Shown here: positions 25,441-34,227 of the stretch, piece after piece
Layout of the letters: each line of letters starts with the position of its first letter
How positions within the stretch are numbered: position 1 is the stretch's first letter
Source: Lichenicola sp964247755
GTDB lineage: Bacteria; Pseudomonadota; Alphaproteobacteria; Acetobacterales; Acetobacteraceae
Direction: 5' to 3'
NCBI GenBank assembly: GCA_964247755.1
Contig: CAXTVX010000023.1
Span: forward strand, 1-46,343
DNA length: 46,343 nucleotides
The notes under the pieces: model-generated
Databases searched by the model: none
Told to the model about the DNA's origin: nothing
Seen by the model: the letters and a program-made list of their open reading frames with translations, nothing else
Made by a program: the position numbers and the translations under genes

Positions 25441-26760
25441 ATGGCCACCAGCACCCTGTTCAGCGACCTCGAGACCGTCCGCTTCGCCGGTCCCGACAGC
25501 GACGACCCGCTCGCCTATCGCTACTACGATGCCGACCGCGTGGTGCTCGGCCGTCCGTTGCGCGACCACCTGCGCTTCGCCGTCGCGTACTGGCACAGCC
25601 TGGCGATGAACGGCAGCGACCCGTTCGGAGCACCCACGCTGCACCGTCCGTGGATGCGCAACCCCGACCCGATGGCGGGTGCACGCGACAAGGCCGACGC
25701 CGCATTCGACCTGTTCCGCGTGCTCGACGTGCCGTTCTACACCTTCCACGACCGCGACATCGCGCCCGATGGCGACGACCTCAACACGGGCCTGCGCAAC
25801 TTCCGCGAGATGGTCGACTACCTCGGCCTCAAGATGCAGGGCTCCAGCACCAAGCTGCTGTGGGGCACGGCGAACTTGTTCAGCCATCCCCGCTTCATGG
25901 CAGGGGCTGCGACCAACCCCGATCCCGACGTGTTCGCGTTCAGCGCCGCCACGGTGAAGCACTGCATGGACGCGACCCTGGCGCTGGGCGGCGACAACTA
26001 CGTGCTGTGGGGCGGCCGCGAAGGCTACGAGACGCTGCTGAACACCGATCTCGGGCGCGAGATCGACCAGCTCGGCCGGTTCGTGTCGCTGGTGGTCGAG
26101 TACAAGCACAGCATCGGCTTCAAGGGACAGATCCTGATCGAGCCGAAGCCGAAGGAGCCGACCGCGCACCAGTACGACTTCGACACCGCGACGGTGTACG
26201 GCTTCCTCAAGCGCTACGGCCTCGAGAACGAGGTCAAGGTCAACCTGGAAGCCAACCACGCGCTTCTGGCCGGGCACAGCTTCGAGCACGAGATCGCCAC
26301 CGCCGCCAGCCTCGGCATCCTAGGCTCGCTCGACCTCAACCGCGGCGACCCGCTGCTGGGCTGGGACACCGACCAGTTCCCGAACAGCCTGCAGGACACC
26401 GCGATGGCGCTGTATCACGTCATCAAGGCCGGCGGCCTCGGCCTAGGCGGCTGCAACTTCGACGCCAAGATCAGGCGGCAGTCGATCGACCCGGTGGACC
26501 TGGTGCACGCCCATGTCGGCGGCGTCGACCATTGCGCCCGCGCCTTCCTGATCGCCGCCGACATGGTGGAGGACGGACGGCTGGAGCAGGCGCTGAAGCA
26601 TCGCTACGCCGGCTGGGACACCGACGCGGCGCGCGACATGCTGGCGGGCGGGCAGACGCTGGAAACCATTGCCGCGCGGGCGGAAGAACAGAACCTGTCG
26701 CCGCAGCCGCGCTCCGGCGGCCAGGAGCGGCTGGAGAACCTGGTCGGCCGCTTCTTCTGA
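25441..26760 (+). CDS. xylA: Xylose isomerase
   Basis: A 439-residue xylose isomerase of the longer (class II) type. It interconverts D-xylose and D-xylulose with two divalent metals on a TIM barrel. Catalytic residues are in place: H103 and D106 in FYTFHDRDIAPDGDD, E234 and K236 in ILIEPKPKEP, and the metal ligands in VNLEANHA, GSLDLNRGDPLLGWDTDQFP and GGCNFDAKIRR. The C-terminal dimer arm is complete. It is transcribed with, or just after, the LacI-type regulator, and opposite to xylFGH. No xylulokinase (xylB) is found in the window, so the next step must be encoded elsewhere or be absent. Confidence 0.97.
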   Translation: MATSTLFSDLETVRFAGPDSDDPLAYRYYDADRVVLGRPLRDHLRFAVAYWHSLAMNGSDPFGAPTLHRPWMRNPDPMAGARDKADAAFDLFRVLDVPFYTFHDRDIAPDGDDLNTGLRNFREMVDYLGLKMQGSSTKLLWGTANLFSHPRFMAGAATNPDPDVFAFSAATVKHCMDATLALGGDNYVLWGGREGYETLLNTDLGREIDQLGRFVSLVVEYKHSIGFKGQILIEPKPKEPTAHQYDFDTATVYGFLKRYGLENEVKVNLEANHALLAGHSFEHEIATAASLGILGSLDLNRGDPLLGWDTDQFPNSLQDTAMALYHVIKAGGLGLGGCNFDAKIRRQSIDPVDLVHAHVGGVDHCARAFLIAADMVEDGRLEQALKHRYAGWDTDAARDMLAGGQTLETIAARAEEQNLSPQPRSGGQERLENLVGRFF

Positions 26761-26907
26761 GGTAGCGAGCGGCAGCATTCCGACCAGACTTCGCTCGACG
26801 ACCTGTGCCTGGGAATCCGGTTCCTGGAGGACATCAAGGCCCGGTCCTCGAGCGACGTCCTGCGCACCAGCCTTCGCGATCCTGCGCCGGACAGACCGTG
26901 ACGGGCC

Positions 26908-26932
26908 GCAACACTTCTCGTGGCGTCGCGTT
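26908..26932 (+). promoter_or_regulatory. EcfG-like promoter candidate for the 58-residue protein gene
   Basis: GCAAC (26908-26912), exactly 16 bases, then CGTT (26929-26932), 65 bases before the ATG at 26998. Identical in both boxes and spacing to the site before the DUF892 gene. Confidence 0.42.
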
Positions 26933-26997
26933 CAGACGAACAGGGACGTGCGAGTCTTGCACCCTCAATGACGTTCGACGGAAAAGGGACCAGACTC

Positions 26998-27174
26998 ATG
27001 ACAGCACATCTTCCGCCGGTTCCTCCGGAACAGCGCAGTCCCTATGCCGGCGCCACGTCGACGGAACAGGCGAAGGATCACGACAACAAGAGCGATCCGA
27101 ACCTCGCCGAGCAGGGCCGGCAAGGCAACATCGCCCAGAACACCACCCACAAGGGCTTCCAGCAGGATCGCTGA
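26998..27174 (+). CDS. Small hydrophilic protein, 58 residues
   Basis: A 58-residue, very hydrophilic protein without membrane segment or signal. It begins MTAHLPPVPPEQRSPYAG and ends in an Asn/Gln-rich stretch (NLAEQGRQGNIAQNTTHKG, key segment). Similar short Gln/Asn-rich proteins with a NLAEQGRQGN block are, from general memory, frequent in Acetobacteraceae and Rhizobiales genomes and have no known function. The start at 26998 is chosen because the frame before it lacks protein-like sequence and GGAAAAGGGACC lies upstream. The upstream region has the EcfG-like pattern, which fits a stress protein. Confidence in translation is fair. Confidence 0.65.
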   Translation: MTAHLPPVPPEQRSPYAGATSTEQAKDHDNKSDPNLAEQGRQGNIAQNTTHKGFQQDR

Positions 27175-27252
27175 TCCCAGCCGGGACGCCGACAACGTTC
27201 CGCCGATCGTCGGCCGGATCGGCACCGGATGTCGTGACGGTCGAACGGATGC

Positions 27253-27268
27253 GCCGGCCGTAGCCGGC
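27253..27268 (+). terminator. GC-rich stem-loop after the 58-residue protein gene
   Basis: GCCGGC (27253-27258) and GCCGGC (27263-27268) can pair around CGTA. It lies about 80 bases after the stop at 27174 and before the convergent alcohol dehydrogenase stop (27365). No T-run is seen, so a rho-independent role is weak. Confidence 0.3.
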
Positions 27269-27364
27269 CGGTGCCACGATTTCGCAAAGGCGGCGTTTCC
27301 ACGCGGCTTGCCTGGGCGGAACCGGGCAGCGGTCCTGACGGAGCCTGCATCCCGCCTTATGGCG

Positions 27365-28579
27365 TCAGGCCGCGGGATGCAACTCGGTCTTGATCCAGCC
27401 GGGCTCGCGCTTGTCGAAGGCCTCGTAGGCCGAGATCACGTCCGACATCGGCTCGACCTTGGTCAGCACCGTGACGGGATCGATCAATCCCACACGCACC
27501 ATCTCGACCAGCTTCGGGATGTAGGCGTGGTGGTTGCAGTTGCCCATCCGGATCGTCAGGTTCTTGTTCATGGCGATGCCGATCGGGAAGGTCTCGGCCG
27601 ACGGCGGATACACGCCGATGATGCCGAGCGTGCCGGCCTTGGCCAGCGACGCGATCGCCCATTCCAGCGCCTGGGGCGGCGCGTCGCCCGGCACCCACTG
27701 CCCGTCATGGCCGTGCTGCTCCGGCGCCACCTGCTTCACCTCGGCGGCGAACTTGTCCGCCTTGTCTTCCGCCTCCTTCGCAGCCGGCCCGCCATGCGCG
27801 TGCTGCGAGTCCACCCCGACCGCATCGATCGCGCGGTCGGCGCCGATCCCGCCTGTCAGCGTCAGGATGGTCTCCACCGGATCTTCCCTTGAGAAGTCCA
27901 CCGGGAAAGCCCCCTGGCGGCGCGCCATCGCCAGCCGGTCCGGGTGCTGGTCCACCGCGATTACCCGCCCCGCCCCTTGCAACAGCGCGCTGGCGATCGC
28001 GAACTGGCCGACCGGGCCGCAGCCGAACACCGTCACCGTGTCGCCCGGCGTGACCTCCGCCAGCAGGGCGCCGAACCAGCCGGTCGGGAAGATGTCGCTG
28101 AGCAGGATCGCCTGGTCGTCGCTGACCTGGTCGGGCAGCCTGACTAGGGTGTTGGACGCGAACGGGATCCGCGCCCGCTCCGCCTGCAGGCCGTTCACCG
28201 GCCCGGTGGCTTCCGGTCCGCCGAAGAAGCTGGTGCCGGCGGCGGGACCGTTGGGATTGGCGTTGTCGCACTGCGCGGTGTCGCCGGCGCGGCAATACGA
28301 GCAGACGCCGCAGGACACGGTGGAGCACACCACCACACGGTCGCCGATGTCGAAGTTGCGCACCTGGTCGCCCAGCGCCTCGACCACGCCGACGCCCTCG
28401 TGGCCGAGGATGGTGCCTGGCTTCATGCCGCTGAAGGTGCCGCGGACGAAGTGCAGGTCGGTGCCGCAGATGGCGGACGCGGTCAGGCGGATCACCGCGT
28501 CGGTCGGCGCCTCGACCACCGGATCGGGCACCTCGTCGAGGCGGATGTCGCCGATGCCATGCCAGACGACTGCTTTCAT
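27365..28579 (-). CDS. Zinc-dependent alcohol dehydrogenase
   Basis: A 404-residue medium-chain zinc dehydrogenase, related to glutathione-dependent formaldehyde/threonine-type enzymes. Catalytic zinc ligands lie in SAICGTDLHF and LGHEGVG. The structural zinc loop has closely spaced Cys in VVCSTVSCGVCSYCRAGDTAQC (key Cys only). The NAD site is VFGCGPVGQFAIASAL followed by VIAVDQHPDRL. An insertion rich in charged residues (AAKEAEDKADKFAAEVKQ, about 258-275) is characteristic of this subgroup. Substrate is not readable from sequence. Its start is 62 bp after the epoxide hydrolase stop on the same strand, so they may be co-transcribed. Confidence 0.9.
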   Translation of the reverse strand: MKAVVWHGIGDIRLDEVPDPVVEAPTDAVIRLTASAICGTDLHFVRGTFSGMKPGTILGHEGVGVVEALGDQVRNFDIGDRVVVCSTVSCGVCSYCRAGDTAQCDNANPNGPAAGTSFFGGPEATGPVNGLQAERARIPFASNTLVRLPDQVSDDQAILLSDIFPTGWFGALLAEVTPGDTVTVFGCGPVGQFAIASALLQGAGRVIAVDQHPDRLAMARRQGAFPVDFSREDPVETILTLTGGIGADRAIDAVGVDSQHAHGGPAAKEAEDKADKFAAEVKQVAPEQHGHDGQWVPGDAPPQALEWAIASLAKAGTLGIIGVYPPSAETFPIGIAMNKNLTIRMGNCNHHAYIPKLVEMVRVGLIDPVTVLTKVEPMSDVISAYEAFDKREPGWIKTELHPAA

Positions 28580-28641
28580 GGGGAGGCTCCTCGGGTCCGG
28601 GAGGTATACGGCCGCAACGCCGCATTGCGCGTCCGGACGCT

Positions 28642-29784
28642 TCAATCCGGCGGCACCGCTCGTGCCCACTCGCGCAGATCCTCGACGAACAGGTCCGGCG
28701 CCTCCATTGCCGCGAAGTGCCCGCCGCGCGGCGGCTCGGTCCAGCGCGTGACGGAATAGCCGCGCTCGACCCAGGAGCGTGGCGGCATCGGCGAGCGCGG
28801 ATCGGGGTAGGCCGCGAACGCGGTGGGGACGGTCACGCGTCGGCCTGGCGGCATCCGGCGCACGCCCTCGGCCTCGGCGGCCGCGTAATACCAGGTCGAG
28901 GTCGGGAAGGCGTCGTTGGCGACGTAGATCATGAGGTTGGTCAGCAGCTGGTCCCGGGAGAACACCGTTTCGAACGGCCGCTCGCGCAGGTCGGCCCAGT
29001 CGTGGAAGCGCTCCACGATCCAGGCCGCCTGCGCCGCCGGGTTGTCGGCCATGGCGTAGTTCAGCGACGACGGCCTGGTCCGCTGCAGCTGGGCATAGGC
29101 GCCGAGCGCCTGCTGCGAGGCGTCGAACGCCGCCTTCCATGCCTTCTCCTCGTCGGTTTCCGGCTCCGCGTCGGGCTGCACCAGCAGGTAGTTGAGGTGG
29201 ATGGCGCGGACGGACGCCGCGTGCTCCAGCGCCAGCCAGGCGCTGACGCCGGCGCCCCAGTCGCCGCCCTGGGCGAGGTAGCGGCGATAGCCGAAGCCGT
29301 CGCGCATCAGGCGGTCGAACAGCCGTGCGGTGGTGCGTGCGCCGATCGGCGAAGCGGGCTTGCCCGAGAAGCCGTACCCCGGCAGCGAGGGGATCACGAG
29401 GTCGAACGCGTCCGCGGCGTCGCCGCCGTGGCGGGACGGGAACGCGAGCGGCTCCGCCACCTGCCAGAACTCGTAGACCGAGCCCGGCCATCCGTGGGTG
29501 AGGAGAAGCGGCCGGCGCCCCTGCGCCTCGCCGACCAGGTGGACGGCGTGGAGGTCAATGTCCTCCACCCGGTGCAGCACCTGCGGCAGGCGGTTCAGCT
29601 CGGCGGCGGCGGCACCGATGTCGAAGCCGTCCGCCCAATAGGCGCACAGGTCGCGCAGGAACTCCGGATCGCAGCCATAGCGCCACCCGGCGTGCTCGGG
29701 CGTCGGCGGGATGCGGTGGTCGCGCAGCCGGCCGCGTAGGCGGTCCAGCGTCGCGTCGTCCCAGGCCACGGTGAACGGTTGCAT
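28642..29784 (-). CDS. Epoxide hydrolase
   Basis: A 380-residue epoxide hydrolase of the EHN plus alpha/beta hydrolase type. The N-terminal EHN domain spans about 1-90 (FTVAWDDATLDRLRGRLRDHRIP, key segment). The core has the oxyanion motif THGWPGSVYEF at about 96-106, the nucleophile Asp at 175 in QGGDWGAG, and the base His in GGHFAAMEAPDL near 358. It opens epoxides by a covalent ester intermediate. A strong GAGGAGGA ribosome binding site precedes ATG 29784 on the minus strand. The gene sits upstream of the zinc alcohol dehydrogenase in the same direction; together they could handle diol or alcohol products, but that is inference. Confidence 0.9.
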   Translation of the reverse strand: MQPFTVAWDDATLDRLRGRLRDHRIPPTPEHAGWRYGCDPEFLRDLCAYWADGFDIGAAAAELNRLPQVLHRVEDIDLHAVHLVGEAQGRRPLLLTHGWPGSVYEFWQVAEPLAFPSRHGGDAADAFDLVIPSLPGYGFSGKPASPIGARTTARLFDRLMRDGFGYRRYLAQGGDWGAGVSAWLALEHAASVRAIHLNYLLVQPDAEPETDEEKAWKAAFDASQQALGAYAQLQRTRPSSLNYAMADNPAAQAAWIVERFHDWADLRERPFETVFSRDQLLTNLMIYVANDAFPTSTWYYAAAEAEGVRRMPPGRRVTVPTAFAAYPDPRSPMPPRSWVERGYSVTRWTEPPRGGHFAAMEAPDLFVEDLREWARAVPPD

Positions 29785-29808
29785 GCCGATCCTCCTCAGG
29801 TCTGTGAG

Positions 29809-29834
29809 GGCAACTCCCCAAACCGCGACGGGTT
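29809..29834 (+). promoter_or_regulatory. EcfG-like promoter candidate for the 92-residue protein gene
   Basis: GGCAAC (29809-29814), 16 bases, then GGTT (29831-29834), 29 bases before ATG 29864. It has the same GCAAC box and spacing as the sites at 5665 and 26908 but GGTT instead of CGTT. Confidence 0.3.
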
Positions 29835-29863
29835 GAACGGCGGACGCTTCGGGAGGATCAGCG

Positions 29864-30142
29864 ATGAGCAAGCACGAACGCAGTGACGAGATCACCAGCC
29901 ATGGCACGGTGAAGGGCCATCATCCCAGGCCGGAGGATAATGTTCCGGAGGGCGGTCCGGCGCCGTCGCCGACCGAGGGCCAAGGCGCGGCCAAGGGGGC
30001 AGCCTCCAAGGCGGTCGAGGGCGCGGTCGCCGGCGACAACACCAGCACCGCCACCGCCGGCAAGCTGGAAAAGGAGCACGCCGCAGGGGTCGCCGCGGAA
30101 AAGACGCAGAGCGGCCGCGGCCACCGCAAGCACGAGGACTAG
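29864..30142 (+). CDS. Small hydrophilic protein, 92 residues
   Basis: A 92-residue, highly charged and Ala/Gly-rich protein without signal or membrane segment. It begins MSKHERSDEITSHGTVKG, has a Pro/Gly-rich middle and ends HRKHED. Composition suggests an intrinsically disordered, stress-type or DNA/protein-binding peptide; I do not recognise a named family. A clear GGGAGGATC ribosome binding site lies just before ATG 29864. It diverges from the epoxide hydrolase with a 79-bp gap that holds an EcfG-like promoter candidate. Its stop is 22 bases from the priA stop on the other strand. Confidence 0.7.
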   Translation: MSKHERSDEITSHGTVKGHHPRPEDNVPEGGPAPSPTEGQGAAKGAASKAVEGAVAGDNTSTATAGKLEKEHAAGVAAEKTQSGRGHRKHED

Positions 30143-30164
30143 CGGCCGGTTCCGTGAACGTCGT

Positions 30165-32360
30165 TCAAAGGAAAGACACCGGGTCGACATCAACGTCGAC
30201 CTGGACCGAGCGCGGCACGGTAGGGACCGAGGTGCGCCAGGCGGCCATCCAGTGGCGCAGGATCGGCTGCACCGCGACCTCCCGCCTGGTGCGCAGGAGC
30301 AGGCGGCGGCGGTGACGGCCGCGCAGGATCGCCAGCGGCGCCGGTGCCGGGCCCAGCACCTGCACCCCCTCCCCCGTCGGCGCGCTGCGGCCGAGTGCCG
30401 CTGCCGCCTGGTCGGCCGCCTCGGCGGTGTCGGCGCTGACGATCAGCGCCGCAAGGCGACCGAACGGCGGCCAGTGGCCGGGACGGCGCTGCTCGGCTTC
30501 CCGCTCCATGAAGCGGGCGAAGTCGCCGGCGACGAGGGCCTGCATCACCGGATGCTCCGGGCTGTAGGTCTGAAGCAGCACGCGGCCGGGCTGCTCGGCG
30601 CGCCCGGCGCGGCCCGCCACTTGGTGCAGCAGCTGCACCGTGCGCTCGGCGGCGCGCAGGTCGCCGCCGGCGAGGCCGAGGTCGGCATCCACCACGCCGA
30701 CCAGGGTCAGGCCGGGGAAGTGCCAGCCCTTGGCGACGATCTGGGTGCCGATCACCAGGTCGACCTCGCGCTCGGCGATGCGGCGCACCGCCTCGGCGGC
30801 GGCGTTCGGGCCCGGCAGGGTGTCGCTGGCCATCACCAGGATGCGGGCATCGGGAAAGGTGGCGCGGGCCTCCTCGGTGATGCGCTCCACACCGGGGCCG
30901 ATCGGGGTCAGGCTGTTCTCGGCACGGCAGGACGGGCAGTGCACCGGCACCGCCTCGGTGTGGCCGCAATGGTGGCAGGCGAGCTGGCGACGGGCGCGGT
31001 GCTCGACCAGCCAGGCGGTGCAGTTCGGGCACTGGATGCGGTGGCCGCAGGCGCGGCACAGCGTCAGCGGCGCGTAGCCGCGGCGGTTGAGGAACAGCAT
31101 CGCCTGCTCGGCGCGGTGCAGCGTGGCGGCCACCGCCTCGATCAGCGTCGGCGACAGGAAGCGGCCGCGCTCGGGCGGATGATCGCGCAGGTCGACCGAC
31201 GCCACGTCGGGCATGCGGGCACCGTTGTGGCGGACTGCGAGCGAGTACCGGCGGTAGCGGCCGGTCTCGACGTTGGACAGGGTTTCCAGGCTGGGGGTCG
31301 CAGAGACCAGCAGCACCGGCGCGCCCGCCAGGCGCGCCCGCACCACCGCCATGTCGCGGGCGTGGTAGGTGACCCCGTCCTCCTGCTTGAACGCGGTCTC
31401 GTGCTCCTCGTCGACGATCACCAGGCCGAGGTCGGGGAACGGCAGGAACAGCGCCGAGCGGGCGCCGACCACCACCGAGGCCTCGCCGCCGGCGACCGCA
31501 CGCCAGGTGATGCGCCGCTGCTTGGAGCCGAGGTCGGAATGCCACACCGCCGGCTCCACCCCGAAGCGGCGCCGGAAGCGCTGCAGCCATTGCGAGGACA
31601 GCGCGATCTCCGGCAGCAGCACCAGCGCCTGCCGGCCTTCCGCAAGGCAGGCCGCCACCGCTTCCAGGTAGGTCTCGGTCTTGCCGGAGCCGGTGACGCC
31701 GTCGAGCAGGGCGGGCTGGAACCGGCGCGCCTGCACCAGCCCACGCAGCTGGGTCGCCACGCCGTCCTGGTCCGGGGACAGCGCCGGCACCACGTGGTCC
31801 GGATCCGGCCGGCCGAACGGGGAGACAGCGGCGATCTCCTGCTCGCGCAGCAGTCCGGCTTCCGCCATGCCGCGCACCACGCCGCTGCCGACCCCGGCCA
31901 GCCGGGCGAGCTCCGCGGTGCCGCGCGGCACGCCGTCGCCCAGCGCCTGCAGCACGCGGCTTCGCGCCGGGGTTGACCGCGCCGACACCGAGTTGCTGCC
32001 GGAGCGGACCCAGCCGGTGGTGGGCGGCAGCGCCTGCACGGCGTTGACGCGCAGCGCCATCGCCAGCACCAGGCCGGGCGGGGTCAGGGTGTAGCCGGCG
32101 ACCCAGTCGACGAAGCGGCGCAGGCTCGCCGGCATGCGCGGCACGTCGAGCAGGGCGGACACGGGCTTCAGCTTGTTGTCCGGCACCGGCGGGGTGCCGG
32201 GACCGGCCAGGTCGGCCGGCAGCCCGTCCGGAGGATCCCAGACCACCCCCACCTCGGCGCGCCGGTTCAGCGGCACCAGCACCACGTCGCCGGGTTCCAG
32301 CGCCAGGGCGGCGGGATGGGCGTAGTCGAACGCGCCGGCGAACGGATAGGGCAGCAGCAC
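30165..32360 (-). CDS. priA: Primosomal protein N' (replication restart helicase)
   Basis: A 731-residue PriA helicase, which reloads the replisome at stalled forks. Walker A is GVTGSGKTE at about 221-229, Walker B/DEEH is VIVDEEHETAFKQE, motif V is GTQIVAKGWHFPGLTLVG and motif VI is LLHQVAGRAGRA. The Zn-binding part has eight Cys in pairs (CRACGHRIQCPNC and CHHCGHTEAV...CPSC). GTG 32360 is the only in-frame ATG or GTG near the family start and yields a length equal to E. coli PriA; upstream codons in the frame overlap the DUF484 and xerC genes on the other strand and are not protein-like. It diverges from the DUF484 gene. Confidence 0.93.
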   Translation of the reverse strand: MLLPYPFAGAFDYAHPAALALEPGDVVLVPLNRRAEVGVVWDPPDGLPADLAGPGTPPVPDNKLKPVSALLDVPRMPASLRRFVDWVAGYTLTPPGLVLAMALRVNAVQALPPTTGWVRSGSNSVSARSTPARSRVLQALGDGVPRGTAELARLAGVGSGVVRGMAEAGLLREQEIAAVSPFGRPDPDHVVPALSPDQDGVATQLRGLVQARRFQPALLDGVTGSGKTETYLEAVAACLAEGRQALVLLPEIALSSQWLQRFRRRFGVEPAVWHSDLGSKQRRITWRAVAGGEASVVVGARSALFLPFPDLGLVIVDEEHETAFKQEDGVTYHARDMAVVRARLAGAPVLLVSATPSLETLSNVETGRYRRYSLAVRHNGARMPDVASVDLRDHPPERGRFLSPTLIEAVAATLHRAEQAMLFLNRRGYAPLTLCRACGHRIQCPNCTAWLVEHRARRQLACHHCGHTEAVPVHCPSCRAENSLTPIGPGVERITEEARATFPDARILVMASDTLPGPNAAAEAVRRIAEREVDLVIGTQIVAKGWHFPGLTLVGVVDADLGLAGGDLRAAERTVQLLHQVAGRAGRAEQPGRVLLQTYSPEHPVMQALVAGDFARFMEREAEQRRPGHWPPFGRLAALIVSADTAEAADQAAAALGRSAPTGEGVQVLGPAPAPLAILRGRHRRRLLLRTRREVAVQPILRHWMAAWRTSVPTVPRSVQVDVDVDPVSFL

Positions 32361-32521
32361 AGGGACCCGTCCGGTGCCGGGATGGGAAGCGGCGGAGCGG
32401 GAAGCGTCGCGGCGGCTTGCCGATGCGGCCGGGACGGCTAAGCTCTCGGGCGTGATACGCGTGACGGACAGATCTGTATCCAGTGCGGCCGGTTCCCTCC
32501 AGAATGGGAGCGACCGGCGCC

Positions 32522-33229
32522 ATGGACAATGACGACGGCCGTGGGGGCGACACCGAGGAGGACCGGGTGGCGCGTTTCCTGGCCGAGAACCCCGACTGGC
32601 TGGCGACGCAGACCGACCTCTACGAGGTGCTGTCGCCGCCCCGGCGCGTGCATGGCGACACGCTGGCCGACCACATGGCGGCGATGATCGACGCGGCGCG
32701 GCAGCAGGCGGCCAGCATGACCGCCCGGGCGGAAACCGTGCTGCAGGCCGGCCGCGCGGCGCTGGGCCTGGCGGACCGGGTGCGCGAGGCGGTGCTGGCG
32801 CTGATACGGGCGACGGACCTGGGCGAGTGCGTCGCCGGCGACCTGCCGCGCCTGCTCGGCATCGACTCCGCGCTGCTCTGGGTCGAGGGACCGGCGCGCG
32901 GCCTGTCGGAGCGGCTGATGGCGCGCAGCCTGCCTCCGGGCACCGTGGTGCGCCTGCTCGGACGTCGCGACGTGCGGGTCCGGATCGCGCCGCGTGACGC
33001 CGGGTCGCTGCATGGCGAGGCGGCGCCGCTCGCCGCCCACGACGCGCTGCTCCGGGTGAGCGTGCGCGACCAGCCGCCGATGCTGCTGGCGCTGGCGAGC
33101 CGGGACGCGCAGGTGCTGCAGGACGGGCTGCCGGCCAGCGTGACCGGCGGCACCGCCGGCGGCGGCGGGGCGGCAGCGCTGGCATTCCTGGGGGCGGCGC
33201 TGGCGGCCCGGATCGAGAGCCTCGCGTGA
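32522..33229 (+). CDS. DUF484 family protein
   Basis: A 235-residue protein of the DUF484 family, which usually sits directly upstream of xerC in proteobacteria and has a GAF-like fold of unknown ligand. The conserved N-terminal block is VARFLAENPDWLATQTDLYEVLSPPRR (key segment), followed by an amphipathic helix (AAMIDAARQQAASMTARAE) and the GAF-like region (LLGIDSALLWVEG, MLLALASRD). ATG 32522 is preceded by GGGAGCG; an in-frame ATG at 32504 lacks one. It overlaps xerC by four bases, so the two are coupled. Confidence 0.88.
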   Translation: MDNDDGRGGDTEEDRVARFLAENPDWLATQTDLYEVLSPPRRVHGDTLADHMAAMIDAARQQAASMTARAETVLQAGRAALGLADRVREAVLALIRATDLGECVAGDLPRLLGIDSALLWVEGPARGLSERLMARSLPPGTVVRLLGRRDVRVRIAPRDAGSLHGEAAPLAAHDALLRVSVRDQPPMLLALASRDAQVLQDGLPASVTGGTAGGGGAAALAFLGAALAARIESLA

Positions 33230-34227
33230 GCGGCGGTGACGCATCGTCCGGCCCGATCCTGTCCGGTGCGCTGCTGCTGGACCAGTTTCTCGGCTGGCTG
33301 CGTGACGAGAAGCGGGCCAGCGCCCTGACGGTCACCGCATATCGCGGCGATGTCGGCCGGTTCCTGCGCTTCCTCACCCTGCATCTCGGCGCGGAGCCCG
33401 ACCTCCGGGCGCTGGCGGTGCTGCGCCAGGCGGATTTCCGCGCCTGGCTGGCGGAGGAGGCGCGCGAGGCGGCGGCGCGGACCGACTACGTGCGCGACAA
33501 GGCGAACCGCACCCGGGTGCGGCGGATGTCGGCGGTGCGCAGCTTCTTCCGCTACCTCGCGCGCCGCCACGGCATCGACAACGCGTCTCCCGGGCTGATG
33601 CGCTCGCCGCGGGTGCGCGTGCCGCTGCCGCGTCCGCTGCCGGTGGGGGCCGCCCTGGCGGCACCGGAAGGGATCGCGGCGCTGGCGCACACGGTTCTGG
33701 CGGAACACCGCGACGGCGCCCTGTTCACCCTGCTCTACGGCGCCGGCCTGCGCATCGGCGAGGCGCTGGCGCTGGACCTGCGCGACCTGCCGCGCGCCTC
33801 GGCCGAGGGCGCGGTGCTGCGGGTGCGGGGGAAGGGGAACAAGGAGCGTCTGGTGCCGCTGCTGTCGGCGGTGCTGTCGGCGTTGCAGCACTGGGCCAAC
33901 CGTCATCCCGACCCGGCGCCGGACTCGCCGATGTTCCCGGGCGTGCGCGGCGGGCGGCTCGACCCGGCGGTGGCGCAGAAGGCGATGCGCGACTACCGCA
34001 GGCTGGCCGGCCTGCCGGAGCACGCCACGCCGCACGCGCTGCGGCACTCGTTCGCCACCCACCTGCTGGAGAACGGCGCCGACCTGCGCTCGATCCAGGA
34101 GCTGCTGGGCCACGCCAGCCTGTCGACCACGCAGCGCTACACCCTGGCCGACGAGGCGCACCTGCTCGAGGTGTGGCGCCGCACCCATCCCCGCTCCGGC
34201 GCGGCGGCGCCCGGGGAACTCCCATGA
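33226..34227 (+). CDS. xerC: Tyrosine recombinase XerC
   Basis: A 333-residue tyrosine recombinase. With XerD it resolves chromosome dimers at dif. The N-terminal SAM-like domain spans about 15-130. Catalytic residues by family comparison are R176 in GAGLRIGEAL, K203 in RGKGNKER, H270 and R273 in PHALRHSFATHLL, H296 in LLGHASLSTTQRY, and nucleophile Y305. XerC rather than XerD or an integrase is favoured by the upstream DUF484 gene and by the absence of phage neighbours. GTG start at 33226 overlaps DUF484 by four bases and its stop overlaps pip by four. Confidence 0.93.
   Translation: MSGGDASSGPILSGALLLDQFLGWLRDEKRASALTVTAYRGDVGRFLRFLTLHLGAEPDLRALAVLRQADFRAWLAEEAREAAARTDYVRDKANRTRVRRMSAVRSFFRYLARRHGIDNASPGLMRSPRVRVPLPRPLPVGAALAAPEGIAALAHTVLAEHRDGALFTLLYGAGLRIGEALALDLRDLPRASAEGAVLRVRGKGNKERLVPLLSAVLSALQHWANRHPDPAPDSPMFPGVRGGRLDPAVAQKAMRDYRRLAGLPEHATPHALRHSFATHLLENGADLRSIQELLGHASLSTTQRYTLADEAHLLEVWRRTHPRSGAAAPGELP

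Noticed and set aside
32361..33377. Extension of priA to a 1070-residue product.
   Set aside because: It would run antisense through DUF484 and into xerC; the GTG at 32360 gives the family's normal length.
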